A stretch of DNA of 64,000 nucleotides from Streptomyces sp. NBC_01351 (GTDB taxonomy: Bacteria; Actinomycetota; Actinomycetes; Streptomycetales; Streptomycetaceae): contig NZ_CP108356.1 in NCBI RefSeq assembly GCF_036237315.1, positions 8,313,501 to 8,377,500 of the forward strand, written 5' to 3'. The notes beneath the pieces were generated by a model. That model was not told the DNA's origin. It searched no databases and worked only from the letters and a program-made list of their open reading frames with translations. The translations under genes were made by a program, and so were the position numbers. Positions 38,054-46,359 of this stretch are shown here, piece by piece. The first letter of the stretch is position 1. Each line of letters starts with the position of its first letter.

Positions 38054-38164
38054 TGTCGTGTGTCCGGGGCTGTTCCGGGCTTCCCCGTAGGGGGGCGATT
38101 TTCGCCCATCCAATGCTCTGACCTGTGGCTATGTGGGGACTTGTGGAGCTAACTCCTTGCTGTT

Positions 38165-38211
38165 CGAAAGTGCGGATCACACCTCCAGCCGGAGGCGTGA
38201 TCCGCACTTCG
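38165..38211. terminator. Long near-perfect palindrome
   Basis: Arms aagtgcggatcac and gtgatccgcactt pair exactly, continued by cctcc and ggagg around the loop agcc with one a-c mismatch. It could terminate both strands or be an element end. No gene is attached. Confidence 0.5.
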
Positions 38212-38834
38212 ACGGCACCCACCCCGCCATCACCGTCAACGGCCAAGCCTTCCCCCCGACCACACCACCGTCCACGGTCGGCCCTGCACCTGCATCACCG
38301 TCGTCCTGTTCGCAGGCGCGGGCGCCACCGTCACCTTGACCCAGCACCAGCAGGCGCACTGAGCCGGTACCTCCCGCGATTCAGGACCGTTAGCTCCCGC
38401 GGTGGCGGCACCAGAGGCCCTGCCCAGCGGCCGGCACTGACCTCGGCCCGCGACCTTGCGTCACCAGGCCGGGGCCTCGGCCTCGAGATGCTCGACAGAC
38501 GAGAACTCCCGGCCCCGCCAGAACGGGACCCGGTCGTAGGGCATGGGACTCGCGGCCGGCCGCGGCGGTCACCGTATCCGTAGGGCCCGCTTCGTGGGAG
38601 CAGGTGCCGCTCGTCCTGGTTGAGGCAGGGCTGTGCCGGCGGGCCTGGGTCTCGGCTTGGACGGCGGGCTGGCCGACTGGCGGACCGCTGAAGCGTAGGT
38701 GCGTCAGGAGCGGGCTCGCAGAGCTTGAGTGAACGATGTGTGCTCCTTCTGGAACGACCCCCTCCGCAGGGGTTGACGGAGGCATTTGCCAGGCGGATCG
38801 TAGGCGCCTCAGTCGACCGAACGCTGGAGGTCCC
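38212..38834. other. Gene-poor stretch with a decayed reading frame
   Basis: At 38258-38362 the plus strand reads DHTTVHGRPCTCITVVLFAG then AGATVTLTQHQQAH and a stop, which looks like the C-terminus of an unidentified small protein with no start. From 38370 to 38834 nothing was recognised. Confidence 0.35.
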
Positions 38835-38993
38835 GTGACCGACGAGTACCGCACCATAGAGCGGACGTTGCCAGTCGGCACCGCCGCGATCTTGGGGGCA
38901 GCTGGCATGGACCTGACGGATGCCGAGCTACTTGAGCGGTACCCGCGCGTGGCCGAGATCCTGGCACGTTGGGAGCAAGAAGAGCGGGGGTGA
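38835..38993 (+). CDS. Small hypothetical protein (52 aa)
   Basis: GTG 38835 follows ctggaggtcc, a good ribosome site. The product begins VTDEYRTIERTLPVGTAAIL and ends ILARWEQEERG. It is acidic, soluble and helical, with sequence like a short adaptor or antitoxin-type peptide, but no family was recognised. Confidence 0.5.
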   Translation: MTDEYRTIERTLPVGTAAILGAAGMDLTDAELLERYPRVAEILARWEQEERG

Positions 38994-39166
38994 TGCCCCC
39001 ATCAGGGACCATTCCGGGCCGACTGTCTTCCCGGCTCCCCACGGGAGGGCCGTCGCGTTCCTCACGCGATGCGCAATGGGTGCGACGTAGCTCCACGGCG
39101 AGCGTTTGCCACCAGCTCACCCTGTATCGGGGCCGGGTTTCCATGCGGCTGGTCCGCTGCCGGGCC

Positions 39167-39364
39167 CTACTCGATCAGCAGCAGGTCGTCCAGGTTGACG
39201 GTGTCCGGGTCGAGCCTCGTGCGGCGGAGGAATTCGAGGAGGTCGCGGGGGCCGAGGGCGCGGCTGAGGATTTCGCCGTTGACGCAGACCCGGTGCCCGC
39301 CCTCGGCGTCCGGCGGGTGGACGACCACGCGCTCGGCGGTGAGGTGGAGTTGCCCGAGGTGCAC
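39167..39364 (-). CDS. Small hypothetical protein, divergent from the HTH gene
   Basis: The minus strand from GTG 39364 reads LHLTAERVVVHPPDAEGG, then HRVCVNGEILSRALGPRDLL and EFLRRTRLDPDTVNLDDLLL before a stop, about 65 residues with convincing protein character. The plus-strand frame through the same DNA reads poorly before 39359, so I assign this part to the minus strand. The start is uncertain, and the gene may have lost its first codons. Confidence 0.5.
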   Translation of the reverse strand: MHLGQLHLTAERVVVHPPDAEGGHRVCVNGEILSRALGPRDLLEFLRRTRLDPDTVNLDDLLLIE

Positions 39365-40354
39365 CCGGAGCAGGTCGCTGCCCTGGCCCGCCGCCGGGAC
39401 CTGCCCGCGCTCCTGGACCAGTACGTGCCCCTCGGCCCGGACCAGGCCGCCGCCCGCCTCGGGGTCCGCAGGGCGGATTGGGACTGGGTGGTCCGCCTCG
39501 GGTACGTCGCCCCGGTGGGGACGGTGGACGTCGGCTACAAGCACCACGGCGGCGTGACCACCGTCCCGCTCTACAGCGCCCGGGACATCGCGCTCCTGGA
39601 CGTCGTCCGGCCGTGGGTGGACTGGCGGGCGGTGCGGGAGACCCGTCCGGGCCGCCGCTCCCTGCTCGCCGCCCTGACCCCGGTCACCCCGGACACGGAC
39701 CGGGTCCTGCTCGCCGAGGTGGCCCGGATCGCCGGGATGGGGCGGGCGGCGGTGGTCAACTGGCGCCGCCGCCACACCGACTTCCCCACCCCGACCGCCG
39801 GGACCGAGGTGCATCCGGAGTTCGACCGGGCCGACGTCGTCGCGTGGCTGCTTGCCAACGACAAGATCATCCTTCCCGCCGGGGCGGGGGAGGCCTCGCT
39901 GCTGGTACGCGGTGACATGGGCGCCACAGGCCGGTTCCGGCTGGATGCACCGTGGCTGGGCCTCGCCGACGACATCGAGGGCATCGACCAGCTGTCAGGC
40001 TGGGTCGTCGACGACGTGGACGCCGACGCCCTGGCCGCCCTGGCAGCCGGGGAGTTCGGGGCCGGGCTGACCCGGCTGACCGCGCCCGGTGCGGGCCCGC
40101 TCGCGGTGCTCGGCGAGGTGAGGGTGACCGACCGATTCCGGTCCGGGTCGGGCGGCCTACGCATCACGCTGGAACGGCCGGCCCGCCTGGAGGCGGGGGC
40201 CGTCCCGCTCGTCCGGGGCCCCTCGACCCAGGGGACTCGCTCGTCCATCCCGGGTGTCGAGGACGAGCCGGAGGAGGACGAGACGGCCGGGGCCGGTACG
40301 GCGTGGCGGCCGGGAGAATCTCCTCGGCCTGCTCGCCCCCGCGCGCTCCGTTGA
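39359..40354 (+). CDS. HTH-containing hypothetical protein
   Basis: The frame is open much further upstream, but protein character begins near GTG 39359 (HPEQVAALARRRDLPALLDQ). Two DNA-binding-like segments are present: PLGPDQAAARLGVRRADWDW and LLAEVARIAGMGRAAVVNWR followed by RRHTDFPTPTAGTEVHPEFD and VVAWLLANDKI, which resembles a helix-turn-helix with a wing. The C-terminus is acidic and disordered. A 240-base segment encoding LGLADDIEGI to GGLRITLE is duplicated at 41134. Probably a DNA-binding protein; role unknown. Confidence 0.55.
   Translation: MHPEQVAALARRRDLPALLDQYVPLGPDQAAARLGVRRADWDWVVRLGYVAPVGTVDVGYKHHGGVTTVPLYSARDIALLDVVRPWVDWRAVRETRPGRRSLLAALTPVTPDTDRVLLAEVARIAGMGRAAVVNWRRRHTDFPTPTAGTEVHPEFDRADVVAWLLANDKIILPAGAGEASLLVRGDMGATGRFRLDAPWLGLADDIEGIDQLSGWVVDDVDADALAALAAGEFGAGLTRLTAPGAGPLAVLGEVRVTDRFRSGSGGLRITLERPARLEAGAVPLVRGPSTQGTRSSIPGVEDEPEEDETAGAGTAWRPGESPRPARPRALR
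39948..40190 (+). repeat. Segment duplicated at 41134-41371, copy A
   Basis: It begins ccgtggctgggcctcgccga and is nearly identical to the second copy except for a few substitutions and a 7-base deletion in copy B. Confidence 0.8.
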
Positions 40355-40379
40355 AGCGCGCGCGAGTCCAGCACTCCTG

Positions 40380-40844
40380 TTAGTGGTCCCACCAGTCCCC
40401 GCGCTTGCGCTCCGCCAGCGGGGGAAGGTTCGCGACCTGCCGCGCCCTCCGCCTCATGGCGGCCTGCTCCTCCGCCTTCTTCGCAGCCAGTGCTTTCAGC
40501 CGGGAGGTCACCGGTGTGGACACCAGGCGGGCGGCTTCCTTGCGCGCGAGCTCCTTGCGGACCGCCGCCCGCTCAGCCGCCACCCTCTCAGCCTGGATCT
40601 CGTTTATGCGCGCGATTAGATCCTGGTACGGGGGCGTCTCGTAGTGACGGCCGGGCAGCGTGCTCAGCCGATGTACGATCTGCACCACCCTGGTCTGATA
40701 CAGCGTCAGATCAACTTTCTTCATGTGCCGGAGCACGTCATCCGGAACGATGGTGATCTTCTGACCATCCCCGCGTATCCCCAGCCTGGCCAGCTCATCA
40801 GGCATCCCGCGAGACCGCCTACGCGCCACAGCAACTCCCCCCAT
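40380..40844 (-). CDS. Hypothetical charged coiled-coil protein
   Basis: This 154-residue protein has a possibly structured N-terminal half (KITIVPDDVLRHMKKVDLTL) and a long Ala/Glu/Arg-rich helix (AERVAAERAAVRKELARKEA) with coiled-coil character, ending RKRGDWWDH. MPDELARL (40805) is an alternative start. No family was recognised. It is convergent with the HTH gene. Confidence 0.55.
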   Translation of the reverse strand: MGGVAVARRRSRGMPDELARLGIRGDGQKITIVPDDVLRHMKKVDLTLYQTRVVQIVHRLSTLPGRHYETPPYQDLIARINEIQAERVAAERAAVRKELARKEAARLVSTPVTSRLKALAAKKAEEQAAMRRRARQVANLPPLAERKRGDWWDH

Positions 40845-41133
40845 CTAAACCGACATGACGTTCTACGGATACCGCACCATGGGCCCGCTGTGGGCCGGTG
40901 TCCACGCTGCGGGATCGCGGTCCTGGTGACCCCGGCCGCAGAGCCGCGGCGGGGAGCACCAGAATCCCCGGACCCGGGGAGCCTCCCGCTCGTCCCCGGC
41001 CCCCGAGGACCCCCTCGGTCACCTCCTGGCCGTCCCGGACCCCGGTCCCACAACGCCCTGACCTGTGGTGTTCCCACTTTCCCCGTGTGAATGAGTGCGG
41101 TGGTAGCGCGGGGTGGGCGTCAGCGAGGATGCC

Positions 41134-41371
41134 CCGTGGCTGGGCCTCGCCGACGACATCGAGGGCACCGACCAGCTGTCGGGCTGGGTCGTCGACAGGA
41201 CGCCGACGCCCTGGCCGCCCTGGCGGCCGGGGAGTTCGGGGCCGGGCTGACCCGGCTGACCGCGCCCGGTGCGGGCCCGCTCGCGGTGCTCGGCGAGGTG
41301 AGGGTGACCGACCGATTCCGGTCCGGGTCGGGCGGCCTGCGCATCACGCTGGAATGGCCGGCCCGCCTGCG
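41134..41371 (+). repeat. Duplicated segment of the HTH gene, copy B (dead)
   Basis: It is nearly identical to 39948-40190 and interrupted by a 7-base deletion (gtcgtcgacaggacgcc), with no start. It is a decayed partial duplication of the HTH gene's C-terminal part. The protein-like tail downstream (RRLVPVLWCAEHGDEVGPVL, stop at 41593) looks like the end of a different small protein. Confidence 0.75.
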
Positions 41372-41650
41372 CGGCACCGCCTCGCAGACCGGCGGGGGCG
41401 GCGTGGTCCGCCACGGAGTCCCGCACGCGAGGACTGGCGAGGACTGCGTGTGCGCTCGCCACGACTGCGGCGGCTGGTCCCGGTCCTCTGGTGCGCCGAG
41501 CACGGGGACGAGGTCGGCCCGGTGCTGGAGTGGCACGCGGGCGGCGGCCTGCGCTGCGCGCAGCTCACGCGCGACAGGGCGGCAAGCGCGTAGGGGCTTG
41601 TCGGCTGCGAGTGGCCCCGGCGCACCCTCGGGTGTGCCGGGGGTCGTTGG

Positions 41651-42310
41651 TCAGGCCCGGATTTCGTTGACCAGCATGCGCAGGGTGAGGCTGTGCTTTT
41701 CGGGTGGCAGGGCGCCCATCGCGGCGGTGGCGTGCGCGACACCCCCGGCCTTGTCGCCGGAGCGGGCGAGCATCAGCCCCCGGTGGAGTTCGAGGTGGGT
41801 GGCGAAGCGGGGCAGGCTCGCGGGAAGTTCGGCGAGGGCCTGGTCCTGCGCGGCGGTCGCGGCTTTCTCGTCGCCGAGGCGGGCCATGAGCAGGGACCGG
41901 AACACGTTGAGCCGCCACCACGGCACCGCGTAGTCCGAGGTCTGCTGGTGCGAGCCGGCCGCGTCGAAGACCCCGCGCCCCTGGGTGTCGAGGGCGAGGG
42001 CGGTTGCGCGGTCGCCGCGGAGGGCGGCGGCGTGGGCCTTGCCGTAGATGGCGTTGAGCAGCCCGAGGGAGGGCCGCTCCGAGAGGGCTAGGGCCTGGTC
42101 GGCGAGGACGTCGGCGGCGCCGAGGGAAGCCCCCTCGTGCCCAAGGGCGATGGCGGCCCGGCCGCGTACCCACACCCGCGCGGCCGGGTCCCCGGACTCG
42201 TCGGCGGCGCTCGCGGCCATCCGGTACCAGCGCACGGCCGCCGCCCCGTCTGATCCGGGGAACGTCTTCGCGTACAGGGTCATCAGCCGCGCGGCCACCG
42301 ACCACAGCCG
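41651..42310 (-). pseudogene. TPR-type C-terminal part of a regulator, 5' truncated
   Basis: From about 42310 the minus strand reads SRLWSVAARLMTLYAKTFPG and continues as helical TPR-like repeats (AADVLADQALALSERPSLGL, ATALALDTQGRGVFDAAGSH, HLELHRGLMLARSGDKAGGV) to the stop. This is the C-terminal half usual for Streptomyces XRE-family regulators with TPR tails, but the HTH half is absent. ATG 42298 could allow expression of the fragment. Confidence 0.55.
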
Positions 42311-42314
42311 GCTG

Positions 42315-42678
42315 CGTTGCGGGTGCGGTTCTGGCGGGGTGCGGTTGGTACGCGGACCGTGCCGGGTATGGGGTTGCGGGTGTGGCCGTGGGCTTGCTGG
42401 CGGGTGTGGTGGTGCTGGTCAGCGCGTGGCGGGCGGGAGCGTTCTGCATGTCGGCCGGGTCACCGTGTCCGAGCAGTGGGGTGGGGCGTGGGGCGCGGGC
42501 GGATCAGGAGCGTTCGGTGCGGCTGTTGGCCGCTGCCAGCCAGGCCTTCGGTACGGACGAGGAGATTGACGCGCTCGCTGAGGAGGTGGTGACGTTCGAG
42601 CAGATCGTGCTCTACGGGGTGACCGACCTTCCCGTCCAGGAGTACCCGCCTCACGGCCACGATTACCCGAGCTCCTGA
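42315..42678 (+). pseudogene. Membrane protein, 5' truncated
   Basis: The frame from about 42318 reads AGAVLAGCGWYADRAGYGVA then VAVGLLAGVVVLVSAWRAG, a helix pair without a start. It then continues as a soluble domain (RSVRLLAAASQAFGTDEEID, then VTFEQIVLYGVTDLPVQEYP) to the stop. It begins exactly where the minus-strand regulator fragment ends, so the junction near 42312 joined two truncated genes. GTG 42382 might still serve as a start. Confidence 0.5.
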
Positions 42679-43115
42679 TCATCTCTGGCCGGCTACCGGG
42701 GCTCTCGTCATCCGGACAGGAGGCCGTGGTGTCGCTGAGGGGAAGGGCGGTTGCGGTATCGGTGGTTCGGTGAGCTGGGGTGTTGCAGGTCTACGTGAGA
42801 ACGGGTTTGCGGCGTCAGATGCGGCTTGACCTGGGGTTGTTTCGGGTTGGTTGGGAGTCGTCTGGGTGTTGCAGGTGGCGTCTGGGTCTAAAGGATCGAG
42901 GCGTCATTTCGCGTTTTTCAGGGGATTATGCAGGTCAGCGGGGTGTTCGGCGGGTCGGGGTGCGGGCTTTTAGCTGGTGCGTGGTTTCGGCGTGGTGGTC
43001 GAGGCGGATGGCGTCAGCCAGGGTTTGTGCAGGTCGGCGACGGGACTGATTACCGGACCGAGTAGCCCGCAGTCTGTGTAGCGACCGTGCTGAACTCTCT
43101 GGCGGGATGCCCGTC
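42679..43115. other. Gene-free stretch
   Basis: It is T/G-rich on the plus strand, with the motif ggtgttgcaggt repeated near 42779 and 42868. No frame has protein character. Nothing else was recognised. Confidence 0.35.
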
Positions 43116-43580
43116 TCACAGTCGTCGGGGGCCGACACCGTCGCCGGCGAGCGTGTCTCCGGGGTTCAGTAGAGCGCATGCCTTCATCGAGAGGCATCCG
43201 CATCCGATGCATCCGGTGAGCTCGGCCTCAAGTCGCTCGATGGTCTGTCGGCGCTCTTCCAGCCGACGCTTCCAACTTCGCGAGGCGCGCTGCCACTCCT
43301 GGTGACTTGGTGGGCGGTCGAGCGGTACGTCGGCGAACGCCTCTCGAAGGTCTTGCAACGGGATGCCGATCCGTTTGGCAACCGAGATCAATGCGACACG
43401 GCGCAGCATGTGGCGAGGGTAGCGACGCTGGTTGCGATCGTCGCGTTCGGACGCGATCAGGCCGAGCTCTTCGTAGAACCGCAGGGCGGAGACGGCCGCT
43501 CCGGTTCGTGCGCTCGCCTCGCCGATGCTCAGCCAGTCGTCCGGGGTGGCCCGGACGTCGCCGGAACGGTTGCTCGTCAT
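43116..43580 (-). CDS. soxR: SoxR redox-sensing MerR-family regulator
   Basis: The start is at MTSNRSGD (43580) behind ggaggc, giving 154 residues. A MerR-type winged HTH (WLSIGEASARTGAAVSALRF then YEELGLIASERDDRNQRRYP) is followed by a dimerisation helix and the [2Fe-2S] cluster site CIGCGCLSMKAC (about 122-133), the SoxR signature. In Streptomyces SoxR responds to redox-active compounds and activates target promoters. A perfect SoxR box lies in the 95-base gap to the divergent ferredoxin gene. Confidence 0.94.
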   Translation of the reverse strand: MTSNRSGDVRATPDDWLSIGEASARTGAAVSALRFYEELGLIASERDDRNQRRYPRHMLRRVALISVAKRIGIPLQDLREAFADVPLDRPPSHQEWQRASRSWKRRLEERRQTIERLEAELTGCIGCGCLSMKACALLNPGDTLAGDGVGPRRL

Positions 43581-43593
43581 GAAAAGCCTCCTG

Positions 43594-43624
43594 TTGACCT
43601 CAAGGCTACTTGAGGCCATACGGT
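43594..43624 (+). promoter_or_regulatory. SoxR box in a 19-bp-spacer promoter for fdxA
   Basis: The dyad cctcaag-gcta-cttgagg (43598-43615) is a perfect palindrome. It lies in the spacer between TTGACC (43594-43599) and TACGGT (43619-43624), separated by 19 bases, the overlong spacing typical of MerR-family activated promoters. It reads toward fdxA. Confidence 0.85.
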
Positions 43625-43675
43625 CGGCTGCGTCGGAACGGCGGGCAGGAACCACCTGGAGAGGACGGCAGTTCG

Positions 43676-44017
43676 ATGACGTTTGTGATCGCTTTGCCCT
43701 GTGTGGATGTCAAGGACAGGGCATGCATGGATGAGTGCCCTCTCGACTGCATCTACGAGGGTGAGCGCATGCTCTACATCCAGCCGGACGAGTGCATCGA
43801 CTGCGGAGCCTGCGAGCCGGTGTGCCCGGTCGAGGCGATCTTCTTCGAGGACGACACCCCGCAGGATTGGCAGCACTTCAACACCGTGAACGCCGAGTTC
43901 TTCTCCGACCTCGGCGCCCCCGGCAGCAGTGCGAAGCTCGGTCCGATCGGACGGGACCATCCGATCGTGGCAGCGCTCCCGTCAAAGGGCGCCGTCCCTT
44001 CACTCCCGATGCTGTAG
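43676..44017 (+). CDS. fdxA: 7Fe ferredoxin FdxA
   Basis: This 113-residue protein begins MTFVIALPCVDVKDRACMDE. Cys residues in CVDVKDRACMDECPLDC and CIDCGACEPVCPVEAIF hold one [3Fe-4S] and one [4Fe-4S] cluster, as in FdxA of Streptomyces and Mycobacterium. Start ATG 43676 follows ggagagg. It carries electrons to reductases or P450s. Divergence from soxR and the shared SoxR box indicate induction by redox-cycling compounds, perhaps to supply electrons for re-reducing SoxR. Confidence 0.94.
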   Translation: MTFVIALPCVDVKDRACMDECPLDCIYEGERMLYIQPDECIDCGACEPVCPVEAIFFEDDTPQDWQHFNTVNAEFFSDLGAPGSSAKLGPIGRDHPIVAALPSKGAVPSLPML

Positions 44018-44346
44018 TGCCGCCGGCCCGGGACGGGCTGGCCTCGCGCATGGGCAGCTCCGGCGACCCGTGGGGCGCGCCTCCGGCTGGCCGCGTACCC
44101 GCACCCGCTCCCGTCCCGACTCCGGGTGAGCGTTCACGTTTTTCGGCTCTGAAGCTCCTATAGATCGTCACCTTGACCACCGCCCGGCCTTCGCGTCAGT
44201 GGAGTGACAGCCAGGGGCTGGCGAACTCACGCCACCGGCAGCGACCGCCCAATAGGGCTTCTCACAGATCGCAAACCTGATCGACCAAAACCGAGTTCTC
44301 AGGGAGGATCCCATCAGCATTGACCCATGACGCTGAGGAGATCCCT
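44018..44346. other. Gene-free stretch
   Basis: No frame with protein character and no obvious hairpin were seen after fdxA. It should contain the promoter of the gene at 44347. Confidence 0.3.
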
Positions 44347-44766
44347 GTGATCACACAAGGAGTACAGGTCACAGGCCGGTGCAGTGCCTGCGGAGGTACG
44401 ACGACCTGCGATGTCGGTCAGTTCTTCGACCGCGGCATGCTCTGTTGGGGCACCGAAGGGCGATGCGTGGACTGCCCGAACGGGTGGTGCGAGGAAGACA
44501 GCGGCCCCGTCACGCCCGAGAACATTCGACAGGCTCTGCTGCAAGCGCACGGGCCGGCGCGGCTTCGCCTGTCTGGAGACGTGCCGAGCCTTGTTCCCGT
44601 ACTGCAGGCCCTCCGCAGTGCACGGGAACTGTCCCTGGGCGAAGCACGAGCGCAGGCAACGGAACTCGCCGAGACCGGTCTCATCGGCACGCTCGTCGAG
44701 ATGGAGGTCCTGGCGGTCCACCTTCGGAGACGAGCCATCGCGGTGAGCGTTGAACCAGCGGCGTAA
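44347..44766 (+). CDS. Hypothetical protein with Cys-rich N-terminus and L7/L12-like C-terminus
   Basis: The start is GTG 44347 behind gaggag (TTG 44320 is possible), giving 139 residues. The N-terminal half holds CSACGGTTTCDVGQFF and CVDCPNGWCEE, a probable metal site. The C-terminal half (LVPVLQALRSARELSLGEAR then AVHLRRRAIAVSVE) has the pattern of the ribosomal L7/L12 C-terminal fold, seen in other small Streptomyces proteins. The similarity was judged by eye. Function unknown. Confidence 0.6.
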   Translation: MITQGVQVTGRCSACGGTTTCDVGQFFDRGMLCWGTEGRCVDCPNGWCEEDSGPVTPENIRQALLQAHGPARLRLSGDVPSLVPVLQALRSARELSLGEARAQATELAETGLIGTLVEMEVLAVHLRRRAIAVSVEPAA

Positions 44767-44959
44767 CCCCGTCAGGACACCACCCACGCGGCTTGACAAC
44801 GGCATTGAGAAGTCTTTCCACGCGTAGCCGAGGGAAGAGGTCTGCATGGAGTCCGGGGCTGGCGGCGCCCTGATGTGCATGTACCCCTATGGCGCTTCCG
44901 GCCCCGTGTCCGCATACCAGCCAGCCGCGTTCACCGGTGGACATGAGAGGAGCACGGCC

Positions 44960-45526
44960 ATGGCAGCCAACCGCCGGCGCGGCGAACGGGAGCGGTTCTC
45001 GTACGACGACATCAGGGACGCGATGGTGGAGATTCTGGAGAAGGGGCACGGCATCACCACGAGCCGCTACCACGGCCGCACGTTCCGCCCTGCTTGTCAC
45101 CTGATCCACCAGGACAACCTGGAACGCCGCAAACCGCGCGGCAAGTTCCCGCGGTGCCATCCCAACTTCGGCAAGTCCGACCGCGACTTCGAAGGCGAGT
45201 GGGACGAATGCGCCCTGACCCCCGACCTGCCCTCGTTCAACGACGAGCTGAGGGTGGACCACGAGGATGCCTGGTGGGTGGGCGACCGCATGGTGGCCTA
45301 CGTCTGGTACCCCTACGACGTGCCACTGCAGGAGCTCGGTAAGGCCGACGCCCGCGCCGCGCGACACGGTCTGAACCTGACCCTCCACACGGGCTGGGGC
45401 GCGCACTACTACGGCAACACCCCGGCACTCATCCTGGCCCCGGAATCCTTCAAGGTTCCCCACCACCCGCGCACCGAAGACCTGATCCGAGCCGCACGAC
45501 AACGTCCCGCCCGCTGTGAGTGGTAA
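44960..45526 (+). CDS. Hypothetical soluble protein
   Basis: The start is ATG 44960 (MAANRRRGERERFSYDDIRD) behind gagagga, giving 188 residues. The protein is polar and rich in His, Trp and Tyr (DAWWVGDRMVAYVWYPYDVP, LHTGWGAHYYGNTPALIL). No signal or membrane segment was seen and no family was recognised. The frame extends upstream to 44846, but without protein character. Confidence 0.6.
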   Translation: MAANRRRGERERFSYDDIRDAMVEILEKGHGITTSRYHGRTFRPACHLIHQDNLERRKPRGKFPRCHPNFGKSDRDFEGEWDECALTPDLPSFNDELRVDHEDAWWVGDRMVAYVWYPYDVPLQELGKADARAARHGLNLTLHTGWGAHYYGNTPALILAPESFKVPHHPRTEDLIRAARQRPARCEW

Positions 45527-46032
45527 CCGCCGGCGAAAACAGTCCGGGGCGGCGACCGGTGAGGCTACCCGCATCTTCACCTCCTCGGTGGCATGGGCCT
45601 GGGCGGGCGGGAGGTAGTCCGCCAACTGCACTCGGACGCCCTGCAACACGGGCCATGCAACGCGGACAAACGCAACCGTGCGTTGCGGGCCTGACATGGC
45701 GCAGCGTGTTCAACGCGGTGCTGCGCGAGTGCTTTGCACTCCGCGTTGCGCTCCCTGCCGGACCTCGGTTGGCGGAGGCGGGAAACGCGGTCCGGTTGAC
45801 CTGTCTCACCGGAGTTGGGTCGTGTCTCACTGAAGATGGACAGATGGTGCGCCGCCCTCCGACACCGGAGAGGCGCCTGCCGGTGAGACGACCGTAGCCT
45901 CGCGCTGACGCCGAGGCCCTGGCCAAGTACTCGATAGATCGGGCGTGACCAGCGCTACGGCGCATCGGTACACCTTCGGTGAGACGGGTCGGCTGCGCAC
46001 CTATGCCGAGAGGATCAACTGCGGAGCGGGCA
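45527..46032. other. Gene-free stretch
   Basis: No intact gene was seen. Near 45800-45850 the repeated phrase gtctcac (gacctgtctcaccgg, gtcgtgtctcactg) resembles IS terminal sequence, but no transposase is attached. From 45946 the plus strand reads TATAHRYTFGETGRLRTYAE with no recognised continuation. Confidence 0.3.
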
Positions 46033-46155
46033 TCACTCCTGGGCGGAGGCGGTCAACTCCATCATCGCCTGGGCGTAGGTTGCGCCGTCAATCTCCTCGT
46101 CGTGGTACTGGCGCATCAGCTCGTCGATCTTGGCCTGTAGCTCTGCCCGGTCCAT
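46033..46155 (-). CDS. Short SHOCT-like protein (40 aa)
   Basis: ATG 46155 opens MDRAELQAKIDELMRQYHDE followed by EIDGATYAQAMMELTASAQE. The helix-turn-helix pattern with (D/E)GxIxxxxY resembles a SHOCT-type short C-terminal domain standing alone. The upstream frame has no protein character. Function unknown. Confidence 0.45.
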   Translation of the reverse strand: MDRAELQAKIDELMRQYHDEEIDGATYAQAMMELTASAQE

Positions 46156-46359
46156 CGTTATCTCCCAACATGTCAGTGCCGCAAGGTGGGGACAGTAGCG
46201 CGACACGTACCGCACGGACGGCGCTTTCCCCAGATCGAGGGCACTTTGCCCTTCCACTTTCGAGCTGGTCGCGGGCTGGTCGAGCGGACTTGATTGCAAC
46301 GGTCACACGAGCACCTTCCTGCGCTTCGGGCTGCCCCGCCTGGCTCTCACCGAACCTGG

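Larger units (their letters stand above)
37887..38105 (+). repeat. Direct repeat, copy 2 (mini-gene plus hairpin)
   Basis: This is the second copy of the unit at 37316-37532. It differs by scattered substitutions and has a longer hairpin stem. Confidence 0.75.

Noticed and set aside
37316..38105. CRISPR-like interpretation of the repeats
   Set aside because: There are only two copies, over 200 bp each and more than 350 bp apart. They contain a reading frame, and no cas genes are present.
38969..39358. N-terminal extension of the HTH protein upstream of 39359
   Set aside because: It lacks protein character, and the same DNA reads convincingly on the minus strand as a small separate protein.
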